Origin: Cherax quadricarinatus
Lineage: Eukaryota; Arthropoda; Malacostraca; Decapoda; Parastacidae
Direction of reading: 5' to 3'
DNA: 64,000 bases
Assembly: GCF_038502225.1 (NCBI RefSeq)
Contig: NC_091323.1
Span: 22,341,345 to 22,405,344 of the forward strand
Numbering within the stretch: position 1 is the stretch's first letter; every line of letters begins with the position of its first letter. Positions 1 to 11,304 of the stretch are shown here, piece after piece. The notes under the pieces were generated by a model. It did no database searches. It was not told where the DNA came from and worked only from the letters and a program-made list of their open reading frames with translations. The position numbers and the translations under genes were made by a program.

Positions 1-154
1 TTCTCGTTTTCCTTAAATTTTTAATGTTGATTAATTAGCTCACCTGGCAAGGCAGGAACTGCGTCAGGCAATTAGCCTCCAAGGGCGTCCTATTTTATCG
101 AAGGGGTGACGTCAAGTGATTGGTGTACTAGCTTGTAGTGTATATGGTTAATTT

Positions 155-625
155 GGGTCGAGGTTTAGCTCCTGGCCCAGTCTCTTGACGGGTTTACTCT
201 AAGCCTCGGGGAAGCCCCTGCCATACCTGTTCTCAACGTTATGTATGGATCCACTATTGCATCGTCCAGGTCCTTCCACTTGCTGACCACCCTGGAGCTA
301 TGGAAATATTTCTTGACATCCCTGTGACTCGACTGTCTTCAGCTTCCAACTGAGTCTCCGTGAACAGTTTATCCCTCACAACCCTGTTCAGTTCTTTGAA
401 AAATAAAACTGTCGTTATTGTGTCTTCCCTAGTTTGTCTGTCCTCTGTTGTCGTTAGAATCAGATCCTTTAGCCTCTCTTGAAACTCTTTTCACTAAGTC
501 CTGGGACTGTTCTCTGCAGCTTTAAATTTTTAAAATGCCCTATTAGGCGAGGATTCTATATTGGGGCTGGATATTCTAAGATAGGTCTAACATATATTGT
601 ATATTGGGCCGTGAATGAATATGCA
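155..625 (-). pseudogene. LINE family A reverse transcriptase C-terminal fragment, decayed
   Basis: Read on the minus strand this matches, with many substitutions and small indels, the C-terminal end of the LINE-A reverse transcriptase that is better preserved at 46374-47465. Shared landmarks are the block around 'gcctaacatatattgta' (equivalent of the PILEYA segment), the 'tatggaaatatttcttgacatccctgtgact' region and the terminal 'gtcgaggtttagctcctgg' tail. No frame is open across it. It is a dead 5'-truncated copy and, by its divergence, the oldest LINE-A copy in the window. LINE-A proteins act in target-primed reverse transcription. Confidence 0.7.
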
Positions 626-1190
626 TATATGTCCCTTTACCCCGTAAGGGTGGGAGGGAACATAAGGTAGATGTAGGGTCGGTGATGACCCTCACTGTGA
701 CAGAAAATTCATCTATCTGTTGCTATATTGCAACATTGCATAGCTCCTAACGACGCAGCAGAGTGCACAAGATCTTCATCCATATGTGGCTTGTTCTGCA
801 TTCTTAAGATCGCCTGTTTTCGAATGTGCATATAATATATATGTGTGGGGAGGGTGAATGAGAACGGTAATGGAACTTTGTGGGAGTATTAATATCATCG
901 ACGGAGGAGGTAATTACAATTGCTGCTATGACAACGTGACACTGGTGTCGGAAGTGCATCTGTAACTTTGGCCTTTAACATGTTGAGGAGGAGATATGGA
1001 CGTGTAAAGGAGGGCACCTGCGCATGTCAGTACTTGGGTGAATCTTTTCCCCTAGTTATTGTACACGAACTTTGAATACTGCAAGACGATCGGAAGAGGA
1101 GTTCTCCAGCAGTGAATGAAAGCCTTGGAACAAGAGATGACAGACTCAGGCAACCACTGTAAGAAAAAATAACCAGCGCATCAGAGAGAG
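626..1190. other. intergenic DNA, nothing recognised
   Basis: No open frame of substance, no repeat with internal structure and no RNA gene that I recognise. Confidence 0.5.
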
Positions 1191-1195
1191 CTTAC

Positions 1196-1234
1196 GACGA
1201 TGTTTCGCTCCGACTTGGACCATTTACAAAGTCA
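1196..1234 (-). ncRNA. hammerhead-like motif, minus-strand half of an inverted pair
   Basis: On the minus strand: GAC, degenerate 7-nt core TTTGTAA, helix II closed by a GGTCC-type stem, GAAAC, ATC, then GTC. Helix I GAC/GTC is intact. The core differs from CTGANGA at several sites, so catalysis is doubtful. It is the mirror image of 1239-1276, and together they form a near-perfect hairpin of about 44 bp per arm. Confidence 0.45.
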
Positions 1235-1238
1235 CACT

Positions 1239-1276
1239 GACTTTGTAAGTGGTTCAAATCGGACCGAAACGTCGTC
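1239..1276 (+). ncRNA. hammerhead-like motif (GTC cleavage triplet), degenerate core
   Basis: Order: GAC, TTTGTAA (weak core), a stem-loop whose arms GGTTC and GGACC pair, GAAAC, GTC, GTC. Helix I is GAC/GTC. GTC is the commonest natural hammerhead cleavage triplet. The architecture matches the PLE-associated motifs elsewhere in the window, but core positions are substituted. Probably a relic. Confidence 0.45.
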
Positions 1277-1289
1277 GTAAGCTTCTCTC

Positions 1290-1352
1290 TCTCTCCTATG
1301 TGCGTGTTATATGTGTATTGTTCCAGTCACGGCATTGTGCCTTTTTATTCTT
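1290..1352 (+). repeat. PLE tail holding one monomer of the 28-bp satellite
   Basis: Just 3' of the hammerhead-like motif, the segment 'attgttccagtcacggcatt' (1317-1336) is a single copy of the unit repeated about 145 times at 50885-54975. It is followed by 'gtgcctttttattc', resembling the DNA that ends that array. A related tail fragment lies at 17895-17950. Confidence 0.6.
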
Positions 1353-1914
1353 AAACCACTGTAAGACTCCACTTTCGTAGACACCCAATAAAATCGAGTT
1401 AAAATGAACAGTTGCGGACGCACGTTAACAACCAACACCAAACCGATTAGATAAACAAGTACAATATTAATATGTCAATATTAATATGTCCTCTGGTACA
1501 GCAGGTTAAGCACACCCTTACTCCACGCTCGTCAAAACTAATCGCCTAACTTTTTTAAACCATAATGAAAAATGGTGCAAAAAAAATAGTGGCCTTTTCA
1601 ACATACGCTGTTTTCCCTCTCTTCCAGATTTCCTTAATCATTTGTCTTCCTACAGCTTGGGACGCACCAGCCATTTTTCTTGCCGAAGCCGAGGGTGTTG
1701 ACCTCCAGCCAGAGGTCTAGTATCTCCTTGGCTGTCGTAGCCTCCTCCCTATTATTACAAACAGGAGGTCTTGATATTGTTATAAACAGAAACTAGCTCT
1801 CTCTCTTGACACAGGGTTTGACAAGGTTAGGTTAAGAATCCCTGGCTTTATTGACAAGCTATTTAAAGGTTAAGGATTCCTAACTTTATTGACAAGCTAA
1901 GAGCTGTTACCTAC
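1353..1914. other. intergenic DNA with a short two-copy duplication
   Basis: No gene seen. At about 1818-1903 a 'ggttaag(g)attcc...ctttattgacaagct' segment of about 42 bp occurs twice in tandem. Confidence 0.4.
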
Positions 1915-2174
1915 ATCAGCTCATTTGAAAGCATTTTTAATGTTATGAAACATACAAGTAGGGAACAGGATGAAGTTGGAGCCATCTGTGGGGCAGCATT
2001 TTCATCTGATCAACTGACTATCTCGTTGACATCAAAATGCTGTACGAATGTGTTCCAGACTCGAGTCATCCTGGAGATAAATGATCTTAGATGAAGTGAT
2101 GTTCTGGAGAAGGGTACAGCCAAAGTGAAGTTGTTGCTTTCTGCCCGTCTTGTGGTATAGAAGCTTGTTTCACG

Positions 2175-2175
<1 letters not shown>
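1915..2175 (-). pseudogene. LINE C-terminal relic (fourth family)
   Basis: On the minus strand one frame reads a stretch containing RTSLHLRSFISRMTRVWN. This resembles the RT...RSF...R.WN motif near the C-terminus of Jockey/CR1-type LINE reverse transcriptases. It runs into a stop soon afterwards. Clade is not assigned. I call it a truncated, broken copy on this motif alone. Confidence 0.45.

Positions 2176-2177
<2 letters not shown>

Positions 2178-2207
<30 letters not shown>
2178..2207. repeat. (CT)n microsatellite
   Basis: Pure CT run of about 15 units, beside the LINE relic. Confidence 0.9.
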
Positions 2208-2209
<2 letters not shown>

Positions 2210-2378
2210 AATGCTACAACAGCTCTCTCTATTATAAACAAACTCGCTCTCTCACGCTGCAAGAGTTCTCGCTAATATCACAAACAAGAACTCTCTAGCA
2301 TTCCAAAGAGCAGCTCTCGCTGGAGACGAGGGTGATAACCTTCAGAAAGCGGCTTAATAACTTCCTGAGCGCTCTCGT

Positions 2379-2410
2379 GTTACTAGTGTTACGCCAGTAA
2401 CACTAGTAAC
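2379..2410. repeat. perfect 14-bp inverted repeat, 4-nt loop
   Basis: Arms gttactagtgttac (2379-2392) and gtaacactagtaac (2397-2410) are exact reverse complements around gcca. No terminator or gene context explains it. Confidence 0.85.
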
Positions 2411-3617
2411 GAGGATTTTGCCAGTGCTTTGGAGAGCTCTTACTAGTATAACGAGGATCTTGCCACTTGACCATCCAATCTTCTCACCAACAAATCAAGA
2501 GTGTCCTACGACAGTTCCCTTGATATAATAAAGAGCTCAATGAAACAAATTGTCACTGGAAAATCTCGGGTCCCAAGAGTCTAATCCTCCGAAGTGTTTC
2601 AAGCTCGAAAAAGTGGCAGAATTAAATATTATATCCTGCCTGACTTGACTTACAATAAACTGAGACTATAACAATCACCAAATCTTTTAAATACCTGTAC
2701 CGTAGTCCTACCATAGAGAATGATTACTCATGGCTGGTGGTAACCGTCTGTGGTATGCGGCGTTGAAGTTCCAATGGTAGATTCGAGATGGAGTTGAATC
2801 TTGATTCAGTAGCGTTGATCCTGGCAAGGTCGCCACTTGTGAAGGCTTACTCAGCCCTGTAACAACTTTAGTCAGTATTACCAAGGCTGGCTCCTCAGGA
2901 AAATTAATGAATAGAAAAAGAAATAATAACAGACAATGATAAACACTTTATTATTTAGAAACGGAAAATGTAAAATAATAAAACATGAATGGGTATCCTA
3001 ATTGAAAGAAAAATGAAAAATGAAATGAAAAAAATTACATTTGAACTCAACGCTAATATAGGTATATCGTGGTAATGGGGTGTCAGGTGTTGGTGACACG
3101 GCGTGTTGTTGAAATCGTAGCCGTTGTTGATGTGGGGGGGGGGGGGGTAGCAGGTGTTGGTGATCACCACCGGCTCGTTCTTCACAGTGTAGCCGTGAAT
3201 AATTACTTCAGATGACAGGAAAACAGGTTCGTTACCACTGCTATGATGAGGGGTTAGGTCCTGTGTTGGCTTACATAACAGGTAAGTAGACTAAACATGG
3301 GACGTCTCAGGACGTTAGTCCGTCTCCTTCTATTCTTCTCTTTGGTTGGCAGGTGACCCTCTCTGTCATTCCAAGCTGTAAAGAGAGACAGATTACCCAC
3401 TGCTTAAGAAATCACTCTCCATGATAAGTACAATACCTAAAAGATATGGTGATTATTAAAACATTTAACAGATAAAGACTGAAAGGACTAAGTTAATTAT
3501 TGGTCAAAAGTGCAGCTTTCAACCAATAAGTCCACTAAAATATGATCAGGCGTGTACTTACAGAAGTGTTGGGAGCTGTGAGTCGAGTGATTTACTGTTT
3601 GACCGGAACCCCACATG
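2411..3617. other. intergenic DNA
   Basis: No recognised gene. Contains a G homopolymer near 3137-3149 and AT-rich low-complexity stretches. Confidence 0.5.
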
Positions 3618-3800
3618 TCACCTTTCGGTGGGGGGGGGGGGAGAGGGAGAGGAAGGGATAGCGGGAGCTAGACTGACCCTACCTTAACAAGCAGCTGGCA
3701 ATCAAACTATCACTTTCGGGGAGGGGGAGAAAATGGGGGGGGAATAGCGGGAGCTAGACTTACCCTACCTTAACAAGTAGCCGGCAATGAAACTATTGTT
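3618..3800 (+). repeat. two-copy tandem duplication of about 90 bp
   Basis: The block with a G run, 'agcgggagctagact' and 'accctaccttaacaag' occurs at about 3620-3705 and again at about 3712-3800 with a few substitutions. Confidence 0.75.
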
Positions 3801-3941
3801 ACTATACACTCCCTCGCTACTCCTATCTATTGAACTTTTCCCTCACACTACGGTTTGTCCATCCAGTTTTCTCCATTTCTTTTTATACATTGTAACAAAA
3901 AAAATTGAAGCCGAAAGTGTTAGTAATGCACTGAGAAAGTG

Positions 3942-3979
3942 AAGCGTCTCGGTTGTACGTAAGTACAACCGAGACGCTT
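3942..3979. repeat. perfect 17-bp hairpin, 4-nt loop
   Basis: Arms aagcgtctcggttgtac (3942-3958) and its exact reverse complement (3963-3979) surround gtaa. Confidence 0.9.
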
Positions 3980-4101
3980 TAATTTTTTTTTAATCCGAGG
4001 TGTTTGAGCTACCTACCATTTCTCTGAACCAAATTTCATTGCCTACCCGTTTTCTAGGCTTTCTATGAGCTGTATGATGACCCTTACAGCTTAATGATTC
4101 C

Positions 4102-4106
4102 AATAA

Positions 4107-4200
<94 letters not shown>

Positions 4201-4204
4201 AATA
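4102..4204. repeat. (AAT)n microsatellite
   Basis: About 34 AAT units with two A-rich interruptions. The leucine- and tyrosine-rich minus-strand frames across it are trivial. Confidence 0.9.
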
Positions 4205-4805
4205 ACATAAAATATAATAATGTGTCACGACAGAGCCAGGAGAGTTCATATAAGTCCACAGGTTCTTTTCTGGGACTAGCTTGAGCGGCTTTACTAAAAC
4301 CATGATTTTCGAGGCTATTTGTCTCACGGAGAGGAATTGTGGGGGGATGGGGGGGGGGTTCCGTACCGCAACGTAATTGGATTCTTTTAAGAGAGCTGCG
4401 TTTCGATACTGTGTGTTGTTAGTTCTGCCAAAGATCACTTCATCTGATTCGAGAATGCGACCCAAAATAGGCAAGCAAGAGACAGAGTCTTATCACTCTT
4501 TCTAGAATATAAACAGTTTCCTTGAGACAATGGCACCCATTTCGCGCTGCGATCTTATTGGTTTTAGTCTTTTCTGCAAATACCTATCGAACTGGTCCTC
4601 TTCCTCCTTCTCCTCGTCTTCCTCCTCTTCTTCTTCTTTCTCCTTCTCTACTCCTCTCTAGAAAGATCTTTGTACTGGCAAGACGAGAATGTCTAAAAAA
4701 CAATTCACCTACTCAGAGAGTTCTTCCCACCAACACGATACAACATATTTGCACTTATCGTTTAGAATTATGGATAATACTCCATCACTGACTTGGTCCC
4801 CGTAT

Positions 4806-4858
4806 GCACTTCCCTGTCACGCCCACCTGACCTACTTCGTTACATGTCCTTGCATTCA
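4806..4858 (+). repeat. dispersed segment shared with 22912-22965
   Basis: The stretch around 'gacctacttcgttacatgtc' and 'ccttgcattca' recurs almost unchanged at 22931-22961. Here it directly precedes the 33-bp satellite, so it may be part of the flank from which the array grew. Confidence 0.55.
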
Positions 4859-5515
4859 TTCTCAGCTCATACTACTAGCGCCTTGCTACCATCCTCAGCT
4901 CATACTACCAGCGTCTTGCTACCATCCTCAGCTCATACTACTAGCGTCTTGCTACCATCCTCAGCTCATACTACCAGAGTCTTGCTACCATCCTCAGCTC
5001 ATACTACTAGCGTCTTGCTACCATCCTCAACTCATACTACCAGCGTCTTGCTACCATCCTCAGCTCATACTACTAGCGTCTTGCTACCATCCTCAGCTCA
5101 TACTACTAGCGTCTTGCTACCATCCTCAGCTCATACTACTAGCGTCTTGCTACCATCCTCAGCTCATACTACTAGCGTCTTGCTACCATCCTCAGCTCAT
5201 ACTACCAGCGTCTTGCTACCATCCTCAGCTCATACTACCAGCGTCTTGCTACCATCCTCAGCTCATACTACTAGCGTCTTGCTACCATCCTCAGCTCATA
5301 CTACTAGCGTCTTGCTACCATCCTCAAGTCATACGACCAGCGTCTTGCTACCATCCTCAGCTCATACTACCAGCGTCTTGCTACCATCCTCAGCTCATAC
5401 TACCAGCGTCTTGCTACCATCCTCAGCTCATACTACCAGCGTCTTGCTACCATCCTCAGCTCATACTACCAGCGTCTTGCTACCATCCTCAGCTCATACT
5501 ACCAATGTCTTGGTA
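4859..5515 (+). repeat. 33-bp satellite, forward block (about 20 copies)
   Basis: Unit of 33 bp built around 'cagcgtcttgctaccatc' and 'ctcagctcatactac'. Units differ mainly by T or C in 'actac(t/c)ag'. Because 33 is a multiple of three, frames stay open and give an 11-residue repeat. I do not regard it as protein coding. Confidence 0.92.
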
Positions 5516-5838
5516 GTATGAGATGAGGAAGATGGCAAGACACTGGAAGTGAGAGCTGAGGAAGATGGCAAGACGCTGGAAGTGTGAGCTGAGGAAGATG
5601 GTAAGACGCTGGAAGTATGAGCTGAGGAAGATGGTAAGACGCTGAAAGTGTGAGCGGAGGAAGATGGTAAGATGCTGAAAGTGTGAGCTGAGGAAGATGG
5701 CAAGATGCTGAAAGTGTGAGCTGAGGAAGATAGCAAGACGCTGGAAGTGTGAGCTGAGGAAGATAGCAAGACGCTGGAAGTGTGAGCTGAGGAATATGGC
5801 AAGATACTGGAAGCATAAGATAAGGAAGATAACAAGCA
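5511..5838 (-). repeat. 33-bp satellite, inverted block (about 10 copies)
   Basis: Same 33-bp unit on the opposite strand ('gctgaggaagatggcaag', 'acgctggaagtgtga'), more diverged from the forward block than copies are within it. The junction with the forward block is an 11-bp palindrome (5494-5504 / 5511-5521). Confidence 0.88.
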
Positions 5839-6176
5839 TCTTATCTTCCTGATAACGATCAAACTGGAAAGAAGAAAGGATAACGTTAACTAAAATAATC
5901 TTAAATATTACCTTCAGCTGCTTTTCAAAACATCAATAAATCTCGAATAATAATAAAGTGATTTGTGTCTTTCCTTCCATTAATAAATCGAAGGATCTTT
6001 GATAACTTATACGATAGACGACACGAAATGGACTGTGATAAACGTACCTAAGATACTGTACAAGGTACGTGTCATCACCTAGTTGTAGTTGCAAGGGTAG
6101 AGTTACAGCTTCTTGGCAAGCCTCTTCACTGGTCGCTACTGTGCGTTTGTGGTGTGTGTGGAGGGTGTTCTGTGTA
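5839..6176. other. intergenic DNA
   Basis: AT-rich, no gene or structured repeat seen. Confidence 0.5.
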
Positions 6177-6393
6177 CTCACCTAATTGTGGTTACAGGGG
6201 TCGAGACTCAGCTCCTGGCTCCGCCTCTTCACTGATCGCTACTAGGTCTTCTCTGTCTCTCTCTGCTCCCTGAGCTCTGTCATACCTCGTCTTAAAGCTA
6301 TGTATGGCTCCTGCCTCCACTGCATCACTTGCTAGACTATTCCACTTCCTGAAGACTCTATGACTGAAGAAATACTTCCCAACATCCCTGTGT
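6177..6393 (-). pseudogene. LINE-A 3' end fragment
   Basis: Minus-strand copy of the last 60 or so codons plus the tail (actcacctaattgtggtt). It codes for the equivalents of the KYFFSHRVFRKWNSL and HSFKTRYDRAQGA segments. The copy stops where the GT tract begins, so it is 5'-truncated at a microsatellite boundary. The same family lies in opposite orientation at the far side of the tract (7575-8126). Confidence 0.85.
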
Positions 6394-6820
6394 GTGGTGT
6401 GTGTGTGTGGTGTATGTGCGTGTGTGAGGTGTGTGTGTGTGTGGGGTGTATGTATGTATGTGGGGTGTGTGTGTGTGGTGTGTGTGTGGGGTGTGCGTGT
6501 CGGGTGTGCGTGTCGGGTGTGTGTGTGTGTGGAGTGTGTGTGGGGTGTGTGTGTGGTGTGTATGTGTGGGGTGTGTGTGGGATATTTGTGGGGTGTGTGT
6601 GGGGTGTGTGTGGGGTGTGTGTGGAGTGTGTGTGGAGTGTGTGTGGAGTATGTGTGTGGGGGTGTGGGGGGGTGTGTGGGCGTGTGTGTGTGGGGTGTGT
6701 GTGTGGCGTGTGTGTGTGTGGTGTGTGTGTGGGGTGTGTGTGTGGTGTGTGTGTGGTGTGTGTGTGGTGTGTGTGTGTGGTGTGTGGTGTGTGTGTGTGG
6801 TGTGTGTGTGTGGGTTGTGT

Positions 6821-6859
<39 letters not shown>

Positions 6860-7091
6860 TGTGTGTGGTGTATGTGTGTGTGGTGTATGTGTGTGTGGTG
6901 TGTGGTGTGTGTGTGTGGTGTGTGTGTGTGTGTGTGTGGTGTGTGGTGTGTGTGGGGTGTGTGTGGTGTGTGTGTCTGGTGTGTGTGTCTGGTGTGTATG
7001 TGTGTGTGTGTGGTGTGTGTGTGTGGGGTGTGTGTGTGGTGTGTGTGTGTGTGGTGTGTGTGGGGTGTGTGTGTGGGGTGTGTGTGTGGGG

Positions 7092-7122
<31 letters not shown>

Positions 7123-7332
7123 TGTGGTGTGTGTGTGGTGTGTGTGTGTGGTATGTGTGTGTGGTGTGTGTGGTGTGTGTGTGGTGTGTGTGTGTGTGTG
7201 TGGTGTGTGTGTATGTGGGAGTATGTGTGTGGGGGTGTGTGGGGGGGGGGGGGGGGTGTGTGGTGGTGTGTGGGGGTGTGTGGTGTGTGTGTGTGGTGTG
7301 TGTGTGGTGTGTGTGTGTGGTGTGCGTGTGTG

Positions 7333-7378
<46 letters not shown>

Positions 7379-7485
7379 TGTGTGTGGTGCGTGTGTAGTG
7401 TGTGTGTGTGTGTGTGTGTGTGGGGTGTGTGTGTGTGGTGTATGTGTGTGTGTGGTGTGTGTGTGTGGTGTGTGTGTGTGTGTGT

Positions 7486-7561
<76 letters not shown>
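6394..7561. repeat. 1.2-kb GT/GGT-rich microsatellite tract
   Basis: Irregular mixture of (GT)n blocks separated by GG steps, with a pure G run near 7239-7254 and a clean (GT)n from about 7495 to 7558. Open frames on both strands (Val/Cys/Gly or Thr/His/Pro) are trivial. Such alternating purine-pyrimidine DNA can form Z-DNA. Confidence 0.95.
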
Positions 7562-7562
<1 letters not shown>

Positions 7563-7574
7563 TGCGCGGGCGCA

Positions 7575-7602
7575 AAGTTGCTGCATACTGGAGTATGCAG
7601 CA
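7575..7602. repeat. 12-bp inverted repeat at the LINE-A truncation point
   Basis: gttgctgcatac / gtatgcagcaac around tgga. The right arm is normal LINE coding sequence. The left arm is extra DNA between the GT tract and the LINE. Confidence 0.8.
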
Positions 7603-8126
7603 ACTGTTTGGAATCCACACCTGGTCAAGCACGTCAAGAAATTAAGGAAAGTGCAAAGCTTTTCAACAAGGCTAGTCCCAGAGCTACGGGGATTGTTTTA
7701 CGAAGAAAGGTTAAGGGGCACTGGTCTGACGACACTGAAGGACAGGAGGGTTAGGGGAGATATGATAACGACATATAAAATACTGCGAGGAATATATAAC
7801 GTGGACAGAGACAGGATGTTCCTGAGATGGGACACAGAAACAAGGGGTCACAATTGAAATTTGAAGACTCAGATGAGTCAAAGGGATGTTAGGAAGTATT
7901 TCTTCAGTCATAGAGTAGTCAGGCAGTGGAATAGCCTAGAAAGTGACGTAGTAGGGGTGGGAACCACACAGTTTTAAGACGAGATTTGATAAAGCTCAGG
8001 GAGCAGGGAGAGAGGACCCAGTAGCAATCAGTGAAGAGGCGGGGCCAGGAGCTATGACTCGACCCCTGCAACCACAAATAGGTGAGTACAAATAGGCGAG
8101 TACAAATAGGTGAGTACACGTACACA
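7575..8126 (+). pseudogene. LINE-A reverse transcriptase C-terminal fragment
   Basis: Plus-strand frame from the LEYAATVWNPHL segment through TRLVPELRG, LKDRRVRGDMITTYKILRG and DRMFLRWDTETRGHN to a premature stop at about 7857. Homology continues past the stop (SQRDVRKYFFSH...) to the tail. The tail motif 'aataggtgagtac' is present twice and an 'aataggcgagtac' copy lies beside it, before a (CA)n run. 5'-truncated, dead. Confidence 0.88.

Positions 8127-8128
<2 letters not shown>

Positions 8129-8219
<91 letters not shown>
8129..8219. repeat. (CA)n microsatellite
   Basis: About 45 CA units directly 3' of the LINE-A tail. Confidence 0.95.
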
Positions 8220-8223
<4 letters not shown>

Positions 8224-8239
8224 TCACACTGCAGTAGGC

Positions 8240-8345
8240 TTCTGCAGGTGAATAAAGAAGGCTGCCACTGAAGTAGTTTACTGTGTAGGCGAAACGTTTC
8301 AGAATATCCGTGCTTATTCAAAAACTGCGTATGCTTCTTAATTAT
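8240..8345 (+). repeat. PLE-tail fragment with hammerhead-like motif (8264-8306)
   Basis: Contains CTGAAGT, a TTTAC/GTAGG-type stem around TGT, GAAAC, GTT, TCA. Helix I is lost beyond one pair and the last core base is changed, so this is a relic. Confidence 0.45.
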
Positions 8346-9714
8346 CACCAGTTACACATGATGACACTGAAGACATGCTTGCTGTGAGTGGCGTCATCTC
8401 ATAATGAGTAAAAATTATAAAACAAAATTTATCTAAAAAATAAACTGAAATTTTCCTCTATTGGGAAAAAACTTAACAGCATTTATTTTAATATTTTAAT
8501 GAGTGGAAAATTGACAAGGAAATGATGCATTGAGTTTGGTGTGAGTGGCGGCGCTGGCGCCCTCCTCTCCCCACCTCCCCTACCTTAATATCCCACTAGT
8601 ACAGTACATAGCGGTAACTCCAATTCCTTGGATAAAAAGCCTTCCACCAATATCAAGACATTTGTTTTCCATTGAAGGATGAAAGACTGCGTTTCTTCCT
8701 TTTGTTTAATTTACCATTAAGGGCACCGCAAAGTCTATTAACCCCCTCCCCATTAGACACCTGTTATATACATTAAAGATCCCGCTAAAACCCGTTATGC
8801 TTAACATATGCTAATATCTGTTAAAATTTCGCGCAAACAATTAAGCAATAAGTGTAAATAGAACTCTGCGATCTGCCGTTATCCTATTAATGAAAATAAG
8901 ATACCAGATATACTAAGTAAATTTCCTAAAATTGCTTGTAACAGATAAGTGAACTGTAGATATAAATCCAAATGTACACCTGTAACCCTTTTGGGGCCTA
9001 GTTTCTAGGCCTAGTGTATCCATATGTTCTTGCGTTACCCTCCACAGGATGGATATGGATTACACAATAAACTAGCCACTTCGTTAGCAAAATCTAAATC
9101 CTAGGCATTTACTGTTGTTAATATGCTTATTTTGATTAACTAACGTTAAAATAAAAGCAAATTTTTCTCCTCATGTAGCAAAAATCTTAACAGCATTTAC
9201 CTTACTAATTAAAAAACAAAAACGCTAAATCATAGGGAATGTTGAATTCAAGAAAGGGAAGCAAAGTCCAGTTGCTTGGATCAAGAGCCCCTCACCAGCA
9301 TCAAGGAACCTCCCTCGAGACCTTTCAGCGGGAATGACAAATTTCAAGAGAATATTTAAATTACATTAATGGGAGAAACGAGAAAATGACGATAATGACA
9401 AACTCCGAATTATCCTATCACAAATTATATAAAAATAAATAAATAAATAAATAAAATGCATAATTTTCTACAACTGTAAATATTACAATTTTTTAATTAC
9501 TTTCCTAAATGTTACGTAATTATTTTAGTTTTAAGCGACGCCTTAATGTTGTTATTACATAACCAAGTTACTTAATGTTTGAAACATTAACTATGGTTAG
9601 GCTACGGTATTTTTCAATCTTCATATAAAAGCTTCTATATGCTGCCACCACATATAAGGCCCATCACGAGGCTAAACTATCCACACTAAATGGTTTTAAT
9701 TATGACCATAATTT

Positions 9715-9845
9715 TTAAAAGGGTGGACCGGTAAGCCAGCGGAAGGCCTCGATCAGATGACCAAAAGCTCCAACGGCGGGTTATCTAAAACCCGCGTCAA
9801 GAACTACTTTTCCCGTTTCCAGACAAACCTAACCTAACCTAAATT
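9715..9845 (-). repeat. short dispersed element with TTAGG-like end, copy 1
   Basis: On the minus strand it begins with repeated GGTTA steps (cctaacctaacctaa on the plus strand) and continues with 'gacgcgggtt', 'cttttggtcatctga' and 'gaggccttc'. The same element lies on the plus strand at 17392-17545. Confidence 0.7.
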
Positions 9846-9905
9846 GTACTCAAATTGACTTCTGTCATTTTACTGCGTGAGTTTATGAACGATCTATACG
9901 AACCA

Positions 9906-9960
9906 TTAACTCCAGTTTATCTGGAGTTAATTATATAAATCTTACCAGATTTATATAATT
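9906..9960. repeat. two adjoining perfect hairpins
   Basis: First: 10-bp arms 9906-9915 / 9921-9930. Second: 12-bp arms aattatataaat (9929-9940) and atttatataatt (9949-9960). The arms meet and overlap by two bases. Confidence 0.85.
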
Positions 9961-10806
9961 AATCTCCCGCCGCTACAGAACATAGCGATAACTCCAAATT
10001 CCTTGGATAAAGAGCCCTTTGCCAGCATCAAGACGTTTCTTTCCCATTCAAAGGTGAAAGGTCGATACTGAGTTTCATATTTAATTTCCCGCTAGAGGCA
10101 CTGCTGACCCCCCCCCCCCCCCGCGTCCACATCAATCACATGTTCATATTAAATTTCCCGCCATAACTAGTCAAAATGATAAACCAAATTTCAACATCAC
10201 CTATACAATAAACAGTAATTTTCCTCTATTATCAAAAGCTTACTAATAGCATCTGCTTTAATAAGTAGAAAAGTGACAGGGGAAGTAGGCATTTAGGTTT
10301 GATCCAAGGAAGGTGAAGGAATGTTAAGTCAAGAGATGGTGTGAGTGGCGCCACTGTCGCCATCCTGCAGCCTCCCACCTCCTACTTGCCGCTAATTCCC
10401 ATTTTCTGTAACTTATTTCCCGTTTTCTATACATTAATTGCAGTTTTGGCGGGATTGTCATAACATTTACGGGGAGCAGTAAAACCGTATGAGTTACACA
10501 GCTCGTGGAGGGATGAAGGCTTTCACATTTGATTCTTGGAAATGGAGCAAAAATTCAATTACATAGATCAAGAGCCCCTCAGGAGGAACCTCCTTTGAAA
10601 ACTTTTGGCGGGAATGATCAAATTAAAGGCAATACTTTAGTTAAATTACAATAATGATGGAATGAAACTCCGAATAATCCTATCACAAATTGTATAAAAG
10701 CATCACCTACAAAATAAAGTGCCATTTTCTATTTTTTTTTTTTTCAAAATTTTACTTTCCTAAACTTAAACTTACAGTACATAATTATCTTAGTTTTAAA
10801 CGCCGC

Positions 10807-11304
10807 CTTAATGTTGTTAATACATCACTAAGTCACTTAATGTTGTTAATACATCACTAAGTCACTTAATGTTGTTAATACATCACTAAGTCACTTAATG
10901 TTGTTAATACATCACTAAGTCACTTAATGTTCTTAATACATCACTAAGTCACTTAATGTTGTTAATACATCACTAAGTCACTTAATGTTGTTAATACATC
11001 ACTAAGTCACTTAATGTTGTTAATACATCACTAAGTCACTTAATGTTGTTAATACATCACTAAGTCACTTAATGTTGTTAATACATCACTAAGTCACTTA
11101 ATGTTGTTAATACATCACTAAGTCACTTAATGTTGTTAATACATCACTAAGTCACTTAATATTGTTAATACATCACTAAGTCACTTAATATTGTTAATAC
11201 ATCACTAAGTCACTTAATATTGTTAATACATCACTAAGTCACTTAATATTGTTAATACATCACTAAGTCACTTAATATTGTTAATACATCACTAAGTCAC
11301 TTAA
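10807..11304 (+). repeat. 29-bp minisatellite, about 17 copies
   Basis: Unit 'cacttaatgttgttaatac' plus 'atcactaagt'. The last five or so copies carry 'aatattgtt' instead of 'aatgttgtt', a directional spread of one variant. Confidence 0.93.

Noticed and set aside
4689..5862. Frames with an 11-residue repeat (YHPQLILPASC type)
   Set aside because: 33-bp satellite; open in several frames on both strands.
6192..7754. Frames of 330-480 codons rich in Thr/His/Pro or Cys/Val/Gly
   Set aside because: Pure consequence of the GT-rich microsatellite; several frames and both strands are open at once.
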